Source of the DNA: Actinomadura_C sp036008685
Lineage (GTDB): Bacteria; Actinomycetota; Actinomycetes; Streptosporangiales; Streptosporangiaceae
Length of the DNA: 64,000 nucleotides
Reading direction: 5' to 3'
Assembly: GCA_036008685.1 (NCBI GenBank)
Contig: DASYNF010000042.1
Span: forward strand, 9,240 to 73,239
A program made the translations under genes and the position numbers. Below, piece after piece: positions 8,849 to 17,509 of this stretch (the stretch's first letter is position 1; every line of letters starts with the position of its first letter). Below the pieces are notes generated by a model, which made no database searches, had not been told where the DNA came from, and worked only from the letters and a program-made list of their open reading frames with translations.

Positions 8849-9781
8849 ATGAGCTCAACACCACACATATTGGTGATCAACGGCACCAAGGTCCGGCAAC
8901 CGGTGTTCATCGTGGGCGCACCCCACTCCGGTACGGACCTGCTGGCCCGCGTGCTCAAACGATCCCCCGGCTTCCACCTGACCGTCGGACGCCCTGCGCT
9001 GCTCCGCACAACCTACGCCTTCGCCCGCAAACCCTCCATCGCCACCGAGAGCGCCCGGGGCGCGGCGCGGGTGCTGCGCGACGCCTTCGCCGAGGCCTGG
9101 CGCATCTCGCCGCAGGGCTGTGCCGGTTGCGCTCCGGAGTGCCGCGACCTCGCCGGGCTGCCGGCCTCCGTGGCGGAGGACGGCGCGAGCATGTGCGTCA
9201 AGCCGAGCTCGGTGCAGCGCTTCGCCGACGCCTCCTCCGACCTCCTCTACAGTGCCGACCTGCTGTTCGACGCCTTTCCGGACGCGCAGTTGCTGCAGGT
9301 CATCCGGGACGGCCGCGACGTGGTGGCGGACATGCTCGACGACGACAACTGCCTGGCCTGGTTCAAGCCGGGCTTCGCCAACCTGGACGAGGTGTTCCCC
9401 AACCCCTTCCTGGGCGTGGAGGATCCCGTCGACCGGATCCGCTGGCCGCAGGCGGGACTCGCGGTCAAGTGCGCCCTGCGCTGGCGCGGCTCGGTCCGGC
9501 TGAGCGCGCGGCTGCGCGCCCAGACGCCGGAGGAGCAGTTGTTCACCATCCGCTACGAGGACCTGGTCTCACGTCCGCGCAAGGTCGCCTCCGACGTGTC
9601 CGACTATCTCGGCGCCCCGCTCCCCAGGGCCACGCTGTCGGAGCTCGCCCGGAGGGACGTCCGGGAACCCGTGGCCAAGGGGTGGCGGGACCGGCTGAGC
9701 GACAAGCAGGTCACCCAGATCGAGCGTGTCGCGGGAACGGAACTGCACCGCCTCGGCTACCGGCTGACGCCTCGCGGCTGA
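8849..9781 (+). CDS. PAPS-dependent sulfotransferase family protein
   Basis: A 310-residue cytosolic protein with both cofactor motifs of sulfotransferases: the 5'-phosphosulfate loop FIVGAPHSGTDLLARVL (residues ~18-34) and the 3'-phosphate-binding VIRDGRDVVADML near residue 150. The family transfers sulfate from PAPS to small molecules or sugars; the acceptor here is unknown. An unusual CAGCAPEC cysteine cluster sits near residue 90. ATG 8849 is chosen because homology starts just after it; the ribosome site is weak. It stands alone, with a small hairpin after its stop. Confidence 0.85.
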   Translation: MSSTPHILVINGTKVRQPVFIVGAPHSGTDLLARVLKRSPGFHLTVGRPALLRTTYAFARKPSIATESARGAARVLRDAFAEAWRISPQGCAGCAPECRDLAGLPASVAEDGASMCVKPSSVQRFADASSDLLYSADLLFDAFPDAQLLQVIRDGRDVVADMLDDDNCLAWFKPGFANLDEVFPNPFLGVEDPVDRIRWPQAGLAVKCALRWRGSVRLSARLRAQTPEEQLFTIRYEDLVSRPRKVASDVSDYLGAPLPRATLSELARRDVREPVAKGWRDRLSDKQVTQIERVAGTELHRLGYRLTPRG

Positions 9782-9785
9782 GGGG

Positions 9786-9805
9786 CCCGGCCGCGCAGGG
9801 CCGGG
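9786..9805 (+). terminator. GC hairpin after the sulfotransferase gene
   Basis: CCCGGCC (9786-9792) pairs with GGCCGGG (9799-9805) just after the stop at 9781. There is no T-run, which is common for actinomycete terminators. Confidence 0.45.
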
Positions 9806-9838
9806 ATCTCCGCTCGGCACGGGGCGGAAACGCTGGGC

Positions 9839-10030
9839 TCATGTCCGCGCAAGGGATCCGTGCCGCATTCCCGTCGGCCGCGGGGTGTGCGGCGGCCGGC
9901 CGACGGCGAGCGTCAGGCCGGTGACCCCTGGACCGAGCCAGCCGATGGCCACGCCCGCGGCGCCGAGCCCGACGACGAGGACGCTATAGCGTCCAAGCCC
10001 GCGCTTCATGGTCAGACGCACCGTGCTCAC
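9839..10030 (-). CDS. small membrane protein (63 aa), hypothetical
   Basis: A short reading frame with a convincing start: GTG at 10030 is preceded by GAGGAAAG at ideal spacing. The product has a basic N-terminus (TMKRGLGRYS) and one hydrophobic segment (VLVVGLGAAGVAIGWLG, residues ~17-34), which would give a single-pass small membrane protein. I do not recognise the family. It sits between a sulfotransferase and a lipoprotein. The start and hydrophobic profile support it; length alone does not. Confidence 0.45.
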   Translation of the reverse strand: MSTVRLTMKRGLGRYSVLVVGLGAAGVAIGWLGPGVTGLTLAVGRPPHTPRPTGMRHGSLART

Positions 10031-10145
10031 CTTTCCTCGATCGTCGCACTCTTCAACTGTAACGCCGTGCGTGAGAGGTCGATTACGCTCAGTGATACAT
10101 CGGGTGAACGCCGTCCGGCCGGTCCATGTCCTCGGCGATCGCCGG

Positions 10146-10679
10146 TCATGGACTGAAGATGTGCTGCAGGCGGCTCACCCGGCCGTACCCGTCGAATGTC
10201 ACACGGAACATGCGGGCCCGGTCCGGCAGGGGGCCGTAGCGGGCCTCGGCTCTGCGGACGAGTGCGGCGAACTGCCGCGGGGTCACGGCGGCGCCGCTGA
10301 TCCAGTCGGACAGATGGCCCTGGTAGTAGGGCGCGGTGACCCGGATGACGGCCGCGGGCGCGAACGGCACGGGCCTGTAGGGCCGGACCCTGACGGGGAC
10401 GAGCGTCTCCGGCCCGCCGGGCTGATGTTCGGTGGCCGAGGCGACCAGGACCACGTCGGGCGCCGCACCCGGCTTGACCACCGCGAAGATCTCGATCGCC
10501 GAAGGCCGCCCGGCCGGCCGGACCGGCCCTCTCACCTGGCCCAGGCGGCCCTCACGGCTCACCGTCACCGCCGACGACCGCTCCTCACCGCACCCGGCCA
10601 GGAGGCCCGTGGGCAGGACGAGCGACAGCACCGCGACGCAGACCCGAACAGGAACACGCACACCATCCACATCGATCAC
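10146..10679 (-). CDS. putative lipoprotein, function unknown
   Basis: A 177-residue protein with a lipoprotein signal peptide: a basic start, a hydrophobic stretch VCVAVLSLVLPTGLLAGC and the lipobox LLAGC with Cys at about residue 30, so it should be anchored outside the membrane. The rest is a small globular domain (YYQGHLSDWISG, PRQFAALVRRAEARYGPLP) that I do not recognise. Start is GTG 10679; the GTG nine bases further in is also possible. It lies next to a decayed region but looks intact. Confidence 0.65.
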   Translation of the reverse strand: MIDVDGVRVPVRVCVAVLSLVLPTGLLAGCGEERSSAVTVSREGRLGQVRGPVRPAGRPSAIEIFAVVKPGAAPDVVLVASATEHQPGGPETLVPVRVRPYRPVPFAPAAVIRVTAPYYQGHLSDWISGAAVTPRQFAALVRRAEARYGPLPDRARMFRVTFDGYGRVSRLQHIFSP

Positions 10680-10750
10680 CCCCGGTGTCTGCGTACTTAC
10701 CCAGAATCACGGGATCATGCTTCGCCGCAAGCGCGGACCCGGGTCCGCGC

Positions 10751-11116
10751 TCACATCTCCACGTGGCGAGCGAGGCCCTCGGGGTCCGAGATCTCGATGC
10801 CGTGGGCGGCGACCCGGATCGTGCCCTCCCGTTCCAGGGCTTTCAACGCACGGTTGACGGTCACCCGGGTCAGTCCCAGCACATGGGCCAGCCCGCTCTG
10901 GCCGCCGGGCAGCCGGACGAGCCCGGGCCGTGGGCCGGCGGGCGGTCCGGGCGCCTGCCGGGTGAGCCACCAGGCGACGCGGTGACGGCCGTTGGGCATG
11001 GCCGCCAGCAGGAGTCGCGCCTGCTGTGCACGCGCATGGGCGGCCAGTGCCCTGAAGACGTGGGATCGGGCCTGCGGCAGGCTGTCGACCATGGCCAGGA
11101 ACAACCGCCCCGGCAC
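10751..11116 (-). pseudogene. C-terminal fragment of a Crp/Fnr-type regulator
   Basis: The frame encodes the C-helix and the winged helix of a Crp/Fnr regulator: RHRVAWWLTRQ, then GGQSGLAHVLGLTRVTVNRALKALEREG, the usual HTH with the TVNRALKAL recognition helix. Family members are ~220 residues with an N-terminal cyclic-nucleotide-like domain; here only ~120 residues remain and that domain is absent. No good start signal precedes the GTG at 11116. Immediately beyond that point the opposite strand encodes a YciI fragment, so the N-terminal half was probably lost in a deletion or rearrangement. Confidence 0.65.
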
Positions 11117-11358
11117 GGCTCGACGCCCGGCCGGCCCACAGGGAACGGCTTCGGCGCCTGGGCGACGCCGGCAGCCTGGTCATGGCGGGGCCGTTCGCCG
11201 ACGACTCCGGCGCCCTGTTGGTCTTCGACGTGAGAGGGCCCGAAGAACTGGCCCGCATCCTCGACGAGGACCCCTATTACCGGACGCCCGGGGTGACGGT
11301 CGTACGACGGCGGCGTTGGACACCGATCGTGGGCTCACGCGGGCGGCCGGCCGGGTGA
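11092..11358 (+). pseudogene. 5'-truncated YciI (YCII-related) domain gene
   Basis: This frame reads WPGTTAPARLDARPAHRERL, then LGDAGSLVMAGPFADDSGAL, DEDPYYRTPGVTVV and RRWTPIVG before a stop at 11356-11358, a clear match to YciI-family proteins (start of the domain: xxDRPGTTxxRLxxRPAHRxxL). The first strand is missing: upstream the frame has no ATG or GTG before a TGA at 11053-11055. An ATG at 11182 could give only the last 58 residues. The 5' edge overlaps the edge of the Crp-type fragment on the other strand, which places the junction near 11092-11116. Confidence 0.7.
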
Positions 11359-11714
11359 CCTCGGGCGCCGTGCGATGGCAGAGGACCAGAGGGCCGGGAG
11401 ATGGCAGAGGACCGGGAAACGCCCGCGCGACCGCGGCGGATCCCGGGATCGGCCGGTGGCCGGCCGGTTTCCGTGCCACCTGGGGAGCGGCTCCTGGTCC
11501 CGCGCGTCCGCGGCGAGGCCGCCGCCGACCCGGTGGTCGTCCTCGGCACCCACCTCGTCGCCACTCATCCGCCCGAGCACTCTCCTGCCGTGATCTTGCA
11601 GAAGTTCGCGGTCATGGGTCTCCTCGCGACAGGCTGCCGGTCTTGGGCCGAGCCGCCGGTCACCGAGCAGCCGTCGGGTCGTAGCCGGCTGTCGTACGTC
11701 TGCTGTACGTACAA
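11359..11714. other. non-coding decayed region
   Basis: Several open frames cross this stretch on both strands, but none has a credible start or recognisable protein pattern. It lies between two truncated genes. I see nothing functional besides the 26-nt-period direct repeat. Confidence 0.5.
11374..11413. repeat. direct repeat, 14 nt, period 26
   Basis: GATGGCAGAGGACC occurs at 11374-11387 and 11400-11413 in the non-coding patch after the YciI fragment. Confidence 0.7.
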
Positions 11715-11753
11715 AAGACCCCGCCTCCCAGCTGCGGCCAGGAACGGGGTCTT
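11715..11753. terminator. bidirectional terminator-like hairpin
   Basis: AAGACCCCG (11715-11723) pairs with CGGGGTCTT (11745-11753). It is flanked by AAAA on the left and a TCTTCGTCCTT pyrimidine run on the right, so it could stop transcription from either side. Confidence 0.6.
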
Positions 11754-11774
11754 CGTCCTTCTGGTGGAGTCAGC

Positions 11775-12242
11775 GACCTGACCGACATCACGCTGTTCGG
11801 CTGGGGCCTCGCTCCGCTCATGGAGGACGCGCGGCTGATCGTCTCAGAGCTGTTCACGAACGCCGTCAACGCCGCGCCCGGCGTCACCGCCGCCCTGTAC
11901 CTCGACTACGAGGGCCGCGAGCTGCGTCTGGGCGTCTGGGACCCGAGCGCGGAAGAGCCCGTCATGGGCGTCCTGGACACCGAGGAGGAGTCGGGCCGGG
12001 GCCTTTACATAGTAGAGGCGCTCTCGATACGCCATGGGTACCACCGCCACCGGAGCGCCCCGGGCAAGGTCGTCTGGGCGGCCCTGAAGGTCCCGGGCCG
12101 GGCCTGGGCGCCAGGTGGGTGGGGCGTGGCCGGTGCGGCGGCCGGGCCTCCCCCTGGCGGCCGACCGACGCGCGGCGACGGCGGCGGAAACCCCTCGGCC
12201 CCCGGGAGCGGAAGTCCCCCGTCGCCGCGCCGATCTCCATGA
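11775..12242 (+). pseudogene. 5'-clipped HATPase (anti-sigma/RsbW-like ATP-binding protein)
   Basis: The frame encodes a GHKL ATPase domain of the kind found in many small actinomycete regulators: LFGWGLAPLMEDARLIVSEL, N-box SELFTNAV, G1 motif VWDPS and G2 motif GRGLYIVEAL, ending VVWAALKV. Family similarity begins upstream of the first ATG (11820), around 11778, and no usable start codon is found in that frame back to the hairpin. The first helix is therefore missing. After the normal domain end near 12095 the frame runs on for ~45 low-complexity residues. A 140-residue product from ATG 11820 is possible but would be incomplete. Confidence 0.6.
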
Positions 12243-12345
12243 GGCCCCAGTGGCCGTCACGGACCCGGGAAGGTCGGATCCCCAGGTCAGGGGCCCCGGG
12301 CGTCTCTGGGGCCGTCTCAGTGGCCTACGGAGCCGGCAGGCCGGA

Positions 12346-14280
12346 TCAGCCGACGGCCCCGGAGAAGTCCTCCACGACGCCTTCCGCGTCGCTACTCCCT
12401 TGCCCGGCGAACTGCGTGCGGTAGAGCTCGCTGTAGAGCCCGCCCCGGGCGAGCAGTTCCTCGTGGCGTCCGCGTTCGGCGATGCGGCCGTCCTCGATGA
12501 CGAGGATCTGGTCGGCCTCCCGGATGGTGGACAACCGATGCGCGATCACCAGGGACGTACGGCCGGCGAGCGCGGTCTTGAGGGCGCGCTGCACGGCCGC
12601 CTCGGACTCGGAGTCCAGATGCGCGGTGGCCTCGTCCAGGACCACGATCGAGGGGGCCTTGAGCAGCAGGCGCGCGATGGCGAGCCGCTGCTTCTCCCCG
12701 CCCGAGAGCCGGTAGCCGCGGTCGCCCACCACCGTGTCGAGCCCGTCGGGCATCGCGTCGACGAGGTCCAGGATCTGGGCCGCGCGCAGGGCCTCGTACA
12801 GCTCCTCGTCCGTGGCGTCCGGCCGGGCGTAACCGAGGTTGCCGCGGATGGAGTCATGGAACAGGTGCGCGTCCTGCGTCACGACCCCGACGCCGGCGCG
12901 CAGCGCGTCGAGGGTGGTCTCGCGGACGTCCTGGCCGGCGATCCGCACGGCGCCGGCCGTGGTGTCGTAGAGCCTGGAGACGAGACTGGTGATGGTGGTC
13001 TTGCCGGCCCCGGACGGCCCGACGAGCGCGACCAGCTCCCCGGGCGCGGCGGTGAACGTCACGTCGCGCAGGACCTCCCGGCTCGGGGAGGTGTCGGTCC
13101 GGGCGATCGACTCCAGCGAGGCCAGCGAGACCTCGTCGGCCGCCGGATAGCGGAACGTCACATGGTCGAACTCGATCTTCGGCGCGGCCCCCACGGCGAG
13201 GACCGGCAACGGCCGCGCGCCCGGCCTCTCGTCGATCATCGGCTTGAGGTCGAGCACCTCGAAGACCCGGTCGAAGCTCACGAGCGCGGTCATCACGTCG
13301 ACCTGCACGTTGGACAGCGCGGTCAAGGGGCCGTACATCCGGGTGAGCAGGGCGGCGAGGGCGACGAGCGTGCCGAGCTGGAACTGGCCGTCCACCACGA
13401 GGGCCCCGCCGACCCCGTAGACCATGGCCGTCGCGAGCGCCGCCACCAGCGTGAGGGCGGTGAAGAAGACCCGGCCGTACATCGCGGCGACGATTCCGAT
13501 GTCGCGCACGCGGGCGGCCCTGTCGGAGAAGGCCGCGGACTCGTCCGCGGGCCGGCCGTACAGTTTGGCCAGCATCGCCCCGGCGACGTTGAACCGCTCG
13601 GTCATCAGGGAGCTCATCTCGGCGTCCAGCTGCATCTGCTCCCGGGTGATCTTCTGCAGCCGGCGGCCCACGAGCTTGGCCGGGATGACGAAGACCGGCA
13701 GCAGCACCAGCGCGACGAGCGTGACCTGCCAGGACAGCCACAGCATCGCGATGAGCACCAGTACGAAGCTGATCACGTTGGAGACGATCGAGGACAGCGT
13801 GGTGGTCAGTGCGCGCTGGGCGCCGATGACGTCGCTGTTGAGCCGGCTGACGAGTGATCCCGTCTGCGTCCGCATGAAGAAGGCGACCGGCATGCGCTGC
13901 ACGTGGTCGAAGACCTGCGTGCGCAGGTCGTAGATGAGCCCTTCGCCGATGCGCGCGGAATACCACCGTTGGGCGAGCGACAACACCGCCTCGACCAGGG
14001 CCAGCGCGGCGACCGCGGCCGCGAGCCAGACGACGACCTCGACCCGGCCGGGCACGATCCCCCAGTCGATGATCAACTTGAGCAGGAGCGGGCCGGCCAC
14101 GACGATGCCGGCCGCGATCGCGTTGAGGGTGAGGAACAGTGTCAGCTCGCGGACGTAGGGGCGGGCATAGCCCATGATCCGCTTGACCGTGCCCGGCTTC
14201 AGCTTCTGCTGGGTCACCGAGCTGTCCCGGCGGAACGATGCCATCACCGAGTAGTTGTTCCCGTGTCCCGGCATCGTCAC
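12346..14280 (-). CDS. ABC transporter, fused permease-ATPase (exporter type)
   Basis: A ~644-residue half-transporter: six hydrophobic segments in the first ~350 residues, then the nucleotide-binding domain with Walker A GPSGAGKT, signature LSGGEKQRLAIARLLL, Walker B SIVVLDEATAHLD and the H-loop VIAHRLSTI. This is the MsbA/LmrA-like exporter class, which works as a dimer in the membrane; the substrate is unknown. The GTG at 14280 has GGGAGG five bases upstream; ATG 14274 two codons on is an alternative. A single-gene unit. Confidence 0.93.
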   Translation of the reverse strand: MTMPGHGNNYSVMASFRRDSSVTQQKLKPGTVKRIMGYARPYVRELTLFLTLNAIAAGIVVAGPLLLKLIIDWGIVPGRVEVVVWLAAAVAALALVEAVLSLAQRWYSARIGEGLIYDLRTQVFDHVQRMPVAFFMRTQTGSLVSRLNSDVIGAQRALTTTLSSIVSNVISFVLVLIAMLWLSWQVTLVALVLLPVFVIPAKLVGRRLQKITREQMQLDAEMSSLMTERFNVAGAMLAKLYGRPADESAAFSDRAARVRDIGIVAAMYGRVFFTALTLVAALATAMVYGVGGALVVDGQFQLGTLVALAALLTRMYGPLTALSNVQVDVMTALVSFDRVFEVLDLKPMIDERPGARPLPVLAVGAAPKIEFDHVTFRYPAADEVSLASLESIARTDTSPSREVLRDVTFTAAPGELVALVGPSGAGKTTITSLVSRLYDTTAGAVRIAGQDVRETTLDALRAGVGVVTQDAHLFHDSIRGNLGYARPDATDEELYEALRAAQILDLVDAMPDGLDTVVGDRGYRLSGGEKQRLAIARLLLKAPSIVVLDEATAHLDSESEAAVQRALKTALAGRTSLVIAHRLSTIREADQILVIEDGRIAERGRHEELLARGGLYSELYRTQFAGQGSSDAEGVVEDFSGAVG

Positions 14281-14396
14281 AACAGCCTCCCAGGGGGTCG
14301 GTATCAACCACCTGTAATCTTGTAAGCGCCTGAATTATTCCGATGTTCCCGCCCCTCACTCCGTGCGGCCGGCACGGGGTGGCGCGGCGAAGCGGC

Positions 14397-15197
14397 TCAG
14401 GAGCCGAAGAGCTCCTTGAGCCGGCCGATCTGCTCACGGCGCTCGGCGGCGGTCTGCTCCTCGAGGCTGTTGCGGGAGGCCTGCTGGAGCAGCCGCTTGG
14501 TGGCGACGGCGGCCCCCGGGTTGACGGCGAGCAGCGCCGCCGTGAGGTCGGCCACCGCTCCGTCGAGGTCGGCCCCGGGCACGACCAGCTCGGCCAGGCC
14601 CAGGCGTTCGGCCTCGCCGGCGTGGACGGTACGGGCGGTGAGGCACAGCTCGATCGCGCGCGACAGGCCCACGGCGTCGACCAGCGGCTTCGTGCCGGTC
14701 AGGTCCGGGACGAGGCCGAGGGCGGCCTCCTTCATGCAGAACTTCGCGTCGTCGGCGAGCACGCGCAGGTCACAGGCGAGCGCGAGCTGGAAGCCGCCTC
14801 CGATCGCGTGGCCGCGCACGGCGGCGATGGAGACGATCTCAGGACGGCGCAGCCAGGTGTAGCCCTCCTGGAGCTCGGCGATGAGCCGGTCGGTGTCGGC
14901 CGGCTCGGCCCCGGCGGAGTCGAAGAAGGACTCCCCGCCCTCACCGTCCGTGGGCTTGAACATGCTCAGGTCGATGCCCGCCGAGAAGGACGGCCCCGCA
15001 CCCTGGAGGACCACCACGCGTACCGACTCCGGCAGCGCGGCCCCGATCCGGGCCAGGCCCCGCCACATGGCGAAGGTCATGGCGTTGCGCCGCTCGGGCC
15101 GGTTGAGGGTGACCGTCGCGACCGCACCGTCGATGTCCAGCAGCAATCCCGCGGCGGCGAGTTGGCCGGCGTCGGGGACGACTGTCGAGTTCGCCAT
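14397..15197 (-). CDS. enoyl-CoA hydratase/isomerase family protein (crotonase)
   Basis: A 266-residue crotonase-fold enzyme: TLNRPERRNAM near the start, oxyanion-hole element GPSFSAGIDL, and AVRGHAIGGGFQLALACDLR. The position of the hydratase Glu before the last helix reads MKEAALGLVPDLTG; this pattern suggests a related hydratase or isomerase, so the exact reaction is uncertain. It acts on CoA thioesters in the cytosol. ATG 15197 has AAGGAG 6 nt upstream. A longer in-frame extension is GC-rich and not conserved. Confidence 0.9.
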   Translation of the reverse strand: MANSTVVPDAGQLAAAGLLLDIDGAVATVTLNRPERRNAMTFAMWRGLARIGAALPESVRVVVLQGAGPSFSAGIDLSMFKPTDGEGGESFFDSAGAEPADTDRLIAELQEGYTWLRRPEIVSIAAVRGHAIGGGFQLALACDLRVLADDAKFCMKEAALGLVPDLTGTKPLVDAVGLSRAIELCLTARTVHAGEAERLGLAELVVPGADLDGAVADLTAALLAVNPGAAVATKRLLQQASRNSLEEQTAAERREQIGRLKELFGS

Positions 15198-15396
15198 GGG
15201 GGCTCCTTCCCGCGGACGTGGCGAGACCGCGAACGGTCCCGCCACGTCGGGTGGGCACCCGCCCACCGCCGCGCCCGACCTTACCGGCACCGGTGACGGA
15301 GGCCGCTGGAGAGGTCCAGTGTTCTCCGCCACCGAGGCCGGACGGGGCGGCCGCGGTGGCGGATCGGGCTCTGGTGCGTTCGTGCGGGGGTGGTTG

Positions 15397-15609
15397 TCAG
15401 GACTTCTTACCGCGTGTGGCACCACCGCGCCCGCGCAGATTCACGCCGGACTCCGTGAGGATGCGGTGAATGAATCCGTACGAGCGGCCGGTGGCGGCAG
15501 CCAGAGCGCGGATGCTCTCGCCGGAGTCGTACCTCTTCTTGAGTTCCGCCGCCAGCTTGTCGCGCTCGGCACCGGTCACGCGGGTGCCCTTCTTAAGGGT
15601 CTCGGCCAC
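15397..15609 (-). CDS. small helix-turn-helix protein, actinobacterial
   Basis: A 70-residue protein: basic N-terminal KKGTRVTGAERDKLAAELKK, then a helix-turn-helix SIRALAAATGRSYGFIHRIL, and a basic Gly/Arg/Lys tail (RGRGGATRGKKS). The pattern is a widespread single-domain actinobacterial DNA-binding protein, possibly nucleoid-associated; its role is not known to me. GTG at 15609 is preceded by GGGAGG at 5 nt, a much better start than the upstream GTG/ATG. It lies between the crotonase and the ABC-F gene on the same strand. Confidence 0.88.
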   Translation of the reverse strand: MAETLKKGTRVTGAERDKLAAELKKRYDSGESIRALAAATGRSYGFIHRILTESGVNLRGRGGATRGKKS

Positions 15610-15724
15610 GAGTACCTCCCGTAGTGATGTGGTGACCGCTGCGTTATCCCCCGCCATGATCAGTCATTCCGGCCAGATCGGCTACCCACTCCGCCAGAAA
15701 AGATCTGTCGCTTCGCGCGGCGGG

Positions 15725-17323
15725 TCAGGCGAGTGCCACCAGATCACCAAAATCATCGCTCCAGATGTCTTCAATGCCATCTGGCAGCAAAATCACTCTT
15801 TCCGGTTGCAGGGCCTCCACGGCCCCCTCGTCATGGGTCACCAGAACGATGGCTCCGGCGAACGTGCGGAGGGCCGCGAGGATCTCCGCACGGCTGGCCG
15901 GGTCGAGGTTGTTGGTCGGCTCGTCGAGCAGGAGCACGTTGGCGCTCGACACCACCAGCGTGGCGAGGGCCAGCCGGGTCTTCTCCCCACCCGAGAGCAC
16001 CGCCGCCGGTTTGTCCACGTCATCCCCTGTGAACAGGAAGGATCCGAGGATTTTGCGCACTTCGACCTCAGGCAGATCGGGTGCCGCGGACCTCATGTTC
16101 TCGAGCACGGAGCGGTCCCGATCGAGGGTCTCGTGCTCCTGTGCGTAGTAGCCCAGACGCAGTCCGTGCCCGGCCACGACGCGGCCCGTATCGGGTTTGT
16201 CGACGCCCGCGAGAAGCCTCAGCAACGTGGTCTTGCCGGCACCGTTGAGACCCAAGATCACAACCCTGCTTCCCCGGTCGACAGCCAGGTCAACATCGGT
16301 GAAAATCTCCAAAGATCCGTACGATTTCGACAAACCCACTGCGGTGAGCGGAGTACGGCCACATGTGGCCGGATCCGGAAAGCGGATTTTGGCCACTTTG
16401 TCCCCGCGGCGTTCGCCTTCCACTCCGGAAAGAAGCCGTTGTGCCCGGCGCTCCATTTGCTGTGCCGCCTTGGCCTTGGTGGCCTTCGCGCGCATACGAT
16501 CGGCCTGCGACTGCAGGGTCGCCGCCTGGCGTTGCGCGTTCATGCGTTCGCGTTTGCGCCGGCGCTCGTCGGTCTCGCGCTGCTCCAGATAGGTCTTCCA
16601 GCCGACGTTGTAGATGTCGATCACACTGCGGTTGGCGTCGAGGTGGAACACCCGGTTGACCACGGCCTCGAGCAGCCCGACGTCGTGACTGATGACCACC
16701 AGCCCACCCTGGTGGGAGCGGAGGAAATCGCGCAGCCACGCGATCGAGTCGGCGTCGAGGTGGTTCGTCGGCTCGTCCAGCAGGAGCGTTTCCGCACCCG
16801 AGAACAGGATCCGGGCCAGCTCCACCCGCCGCCGCTGTCCACCGGAGAGCGTCCGCAGCGGCTGGGTGAGGATCCGGTCGGGCAGCCCCAGGCTCGAGGC
16901 GATGGAGGCGGCCTCGGCCTCGGCGGCGTATCCCCCGAGTACGTGCAGCCGGTCCTCCAGCCGCCCGTACCGCCGGACCGCGCGGTCCCGCTGGTGGTCG
17001 TTCGTGGTGGCCATGAGCTCCTCGGCCGCCCGCAGGTCCCGGATCACCTCGTCGAGCCCGCGCGCGGACAGGATCCGGTCGCGGGCCAGCACCTCGAGGT
17101 CACCGTCGCGAGGGTCCTGCGGCAGATAGCCGATCGCGCCCGAGTGGCTCACCGAGCCCGCCGCGGGCACGCCCTCGCCGGCGAGGACTCTGGTGAGAGT
17201 GGTCTTGCCCGCGCCGTTGCGGCCGACGAAGCCCACCCGGTCTCCGGGGTTGACCCGGAAGGTGGCACCCTCGATGAGCAGCCTGGAAGCGGCGCGCAGC
17301 TCAACATCATTGGCAATGATCAC
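15725..17323 (-). CDS. ABC-F family ATPase (ribosome-associated)
   Basis: A 532-residue protein with two ATP-binding cassettes and no membrane segments. First cassette: GRNGAGKTTL, LSGGQRRRVELARIL, LLLDEPTNHLD. A charged linker (residues ~240-300) follows, rich in Arg, Lys, Gln and Ala as in the ABC-F interaction arm. Second cassette: GLNGAGKTTLLRLLAG, LSGGEKTRLALATLV, LLLDEPTNNLD. ABC-F proteins bind the ribosomal E site and resolve stalled translation or protect from antibiotics; which role applies cannot be told. The GTG at 17323 fits the family N-terminus (MIIANDVELRA), with GGGGAG 10 nt upstream. Confidence 0.93.
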   Translation of the reverse strand: MIIANDVELRAASRLLIEGATFRVNPGDRVGFVGRNGAGKTTLTRVLAGEGVPAAGSVSHSGAIGYLPQDPRDGDLEVLARDRILSARGLDEVIRDLRAAEELMATTNDHQRDRAVRRYGRLEDRLHVLGGYAAEAEAASIASSLGLPDRILTQPLRTLSGGQRRRVELARILFSGAETLLLDEPTNHLDADSIAWLRDFLRSHQGGLVVISHDVGLLEAVVNRVFHLDANRSVIDIYNVGWKTYLEQRETDERRRKRERMNAQRQAATLQSQADRMRAKATKAKAAQQMERRAQRLLSGVEGERRGDKVAKIRFPDPATCGRTPLTAVGLSKSYGSLEIFTDVDLAVDRGSRVVILGLNGAGKTTLLRLLAGVDKPDTGRVVAGHGLRLGYYAQEHETLDRDRSVLENMRSAAPDLPEVEVRKILGSFLFTGDDVDKPAAVLSGGEKTRLALATLVVSSANVLLLDEPTNNLDPASRAEILAALRTFAGAIVLVTHDEGAVEALQPERVILLPDGIEDIWSDDFGDLVALA

Positions 17324-17509
17324 AGTGGTGACGCTCCCCTTTGGGGGAATAGGGATGGGGGCCGACGGCACAACAAAGCGCGTCCGGGGGCCATGTCACC
17401 CGTGACGCGCTTGAGAGGCCGGTCAGTCCGGGAGCATCTGATCAGTGTACGTGACCCCGGACCTAGATCCGGCGGGCCTGCGGCACCGCGGCCGGCACCG
17501 TGAGCCCTC

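Noticed and set aside
11401..11781. Open frame on the plus strand in the decayed patch
   Set aside because: No homology, weak start, runs through a terminator-like hairpin; not credible as a gene.
12115..13857. Long open frame opposite the ABC exporter
   Set aside because: Shadow frame of a high-GC gene; the product is low-complexity (His/Arg/Gly/Glu-rich) without any domain, while the other strand encodes a clear ABC exporter.
15470..17503. 677-codon plus-strand frame over the ABC-F gene
   Set aside because: Antisense shadow; the minus strand encodes a full two-cassette ABC-F protein with all motifs.
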